A stretch of 16,228 nucleotides of DNA from JBHJOF01 sp050330055 (GTDB lineage: Bacteria; Pseudomonadota; Alphaproteobacteria; Kiloniellales; JAKSDN01). Under the pieces are notes generated by a model, which saw only the letters and a program-made list of their open reading frames with translations, was not told the origin of the DNA and ran no database searches. The translations under genes and the position numbers were made by a program. The stretch spans positions 1 through 16,228 of the forward strand of contig JBHJOF010000183.1 in the NCBI GenBank assembly GCA_050330055.1. The letters run 5' to 3'. The number at the start of each line of letters is the position of its first letter. Within the stretch, counting starts at the first letter, position 1. Positions 15,531 to 16,228 of the stretch are shown in pieces.

Positions 15531-15713
15531 ATTGATATTTGTCTGTTCAGCCTGGGAATGACGCGGATTCCCCGCCGGTGGCGGCCCAAGCCCTTGGCAG
15601 GGGGCCGGGCGACGCTACGGAGGGGCCTCGAAAAGGCCCCAGGCACGTCTTCGGAGCGGGGCGACAGGGCGCGGTTTGCTGGCCCTTCGGGCTCGGCGGG
15701 AGCGTGAGGAAGC

Positions 15714-16228
15714 ATGATCGGTCCCGATGAGATTTACCGAGACGACCTGCTGGTCAGCGCCTATGAATCGGACAATCTCTGGGACCAGGCCGACGAGTTC
15801 TATCGGGCGCTGGCCGCCGAGGCCGGCCCGAGGCTGCTCGACCTCGGCTGCGGCACCGGCCGCTTCGGCGCCAGGCTGGCGTCGCTCGGCCACCAGGTGG
15901 TCGGCGTCGACCCGGCCGAGGCCATGCTGTGCCTGGCGCGCGGCCGGCCGCACGGCGATCGGGTGACCTGGGTGCTGGGCGATGCGCGCAGCCTGCGGCT
16001 CGACCAGCGCTTCGACCTGGTGATGATGACGGGGCACGCCTTCCAGGTCTTCCGCAACAAGAACGATCAGCGCGCCCTGCTGCAGACCATGGCGGCGCAT
16101 CTGGCGCCGAAGGGCCGCTTCGCCTTCGAGACGCGCAACCCGGTCGTGCGCGAATGGCTCACGTGGAACCCGGCCGAGTCGCGTCGCCGCATCGGCACGG
16201 CCACCGAGGGCCCGGTCGAGATGTGGGA
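15714..16228 (+). CDS. Class I SAM-dependent methyltransferase (3' end beyond window)
   Basis: This is the first 171 codons of a methyltransferase, cut by the window edge. It starts MIGPDEIYRDDLLVSAYESD. The SAM-binding motif I is LLDLGCGTGRFG (41-52), motif post-I is VVGVDPAEAM with acidic D66, and the motif II region is VLGDARSLRL and FDLVMMTGHAFQVF. The later part reads as the fold's strand 5 (GRFAFETRNP). Such short cytosolic proteins methylate small molecules or unidentified acceptors; the substrate cannot be told. GTGAGGAAGC before the ATG supplies a ribosome site. It is divergent from hpf across about 355 bp. Confidence 0.88.
   Translation, partial: MIGPDEIYRDDLLVSAYESDNLWDQADEFYRALAAEAGPRLLDLGCGTGRFGARLASLGHQVVGVDPAEAMLCLARGRPHGDRVTWVLGDARSLRLDQRFDLVMMTGHAFQVFRNKNDQRALLQTMAAHLAPKGRFAFETRNPVVREWLTWNPAESRRRIGTATEGPVEMW

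Overview
The window is GC-rich chromosomal DNA from an alphaproteobacterium, most likely a Rhodospirillales-type or related lineage. The clues are a DUF1150 gene next to a small heat-shock gene, a long-form HPF followed by ptsN, REP-like palindromes of types common in alphaproteobacteria, and TTGA-N6-TCAA (FNR/FixK-type) sites. No phage, transposase, CRISPR, rRNA or tRNA is visible, and the coding style is uniform.

Layout. (1) 1-3509 is a small metabolic locus. A GntR/FCD regulator and a divergent PanB-family protein form a minus-strand pair. They face a plus-strand FAD-dependent oxidoreductase followed by a 58-residue membrane protein. The two units share an AT-rich divergent promoter carrying a 14-bp palindrome. 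(2) 3510-6001 holds a terminator-like hairpin, a composite REP-like repeat and a minus-strand methyl-accepting chemotaxis protein. (3) 6002-7299 has an FNR-like site, a 30-residue single-pass membrane protein and an orphan ParA-type ATPase. (4) 7300-12205 has trehalose-6-phosphate phosphatase on the minus strand, and divergently a Lon-family AAA+ protease overlapping a universal stress protein gene, then a SlyX-like gene. A second FNR-like site lies in the divergent gap. (5) 12206-14018 has a 128-bp inverted-repeat element, an unrecognised 86-residue protein, then hsp20 with a ROSE-like RNA thermometer leader, and DUF1150. (6) 14059-15475 is ptsN and hpf on the minus strand with a clear sigma-70 promoter. 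(7) A divergent SAM-dependent methyltransferase runs off the right edge.

A GC-rich palindromic element occurs three times in the same orientation (1-105, 7331-7480, 14059-14204), each time at the 3' end of a minus-strand gene. Its side-hairpin shows compensatory base changes between copies.

Much of the right two thirds is stress and dormancy physiology: protein quality control (Lon-like, Hsp20), universal stress protein, ribosome hibernation (HPF), PTS-Ntr signalling and trehalose. The two FNR-like sites suggest part of it responds to low oxygen; that is inference. I see no wholly new defence or mobile system. The most interesting items are the ROSE-like leader, the paired FNR-type promoters, the PanB homologue lacking two metal ligands, and the structured repeats.
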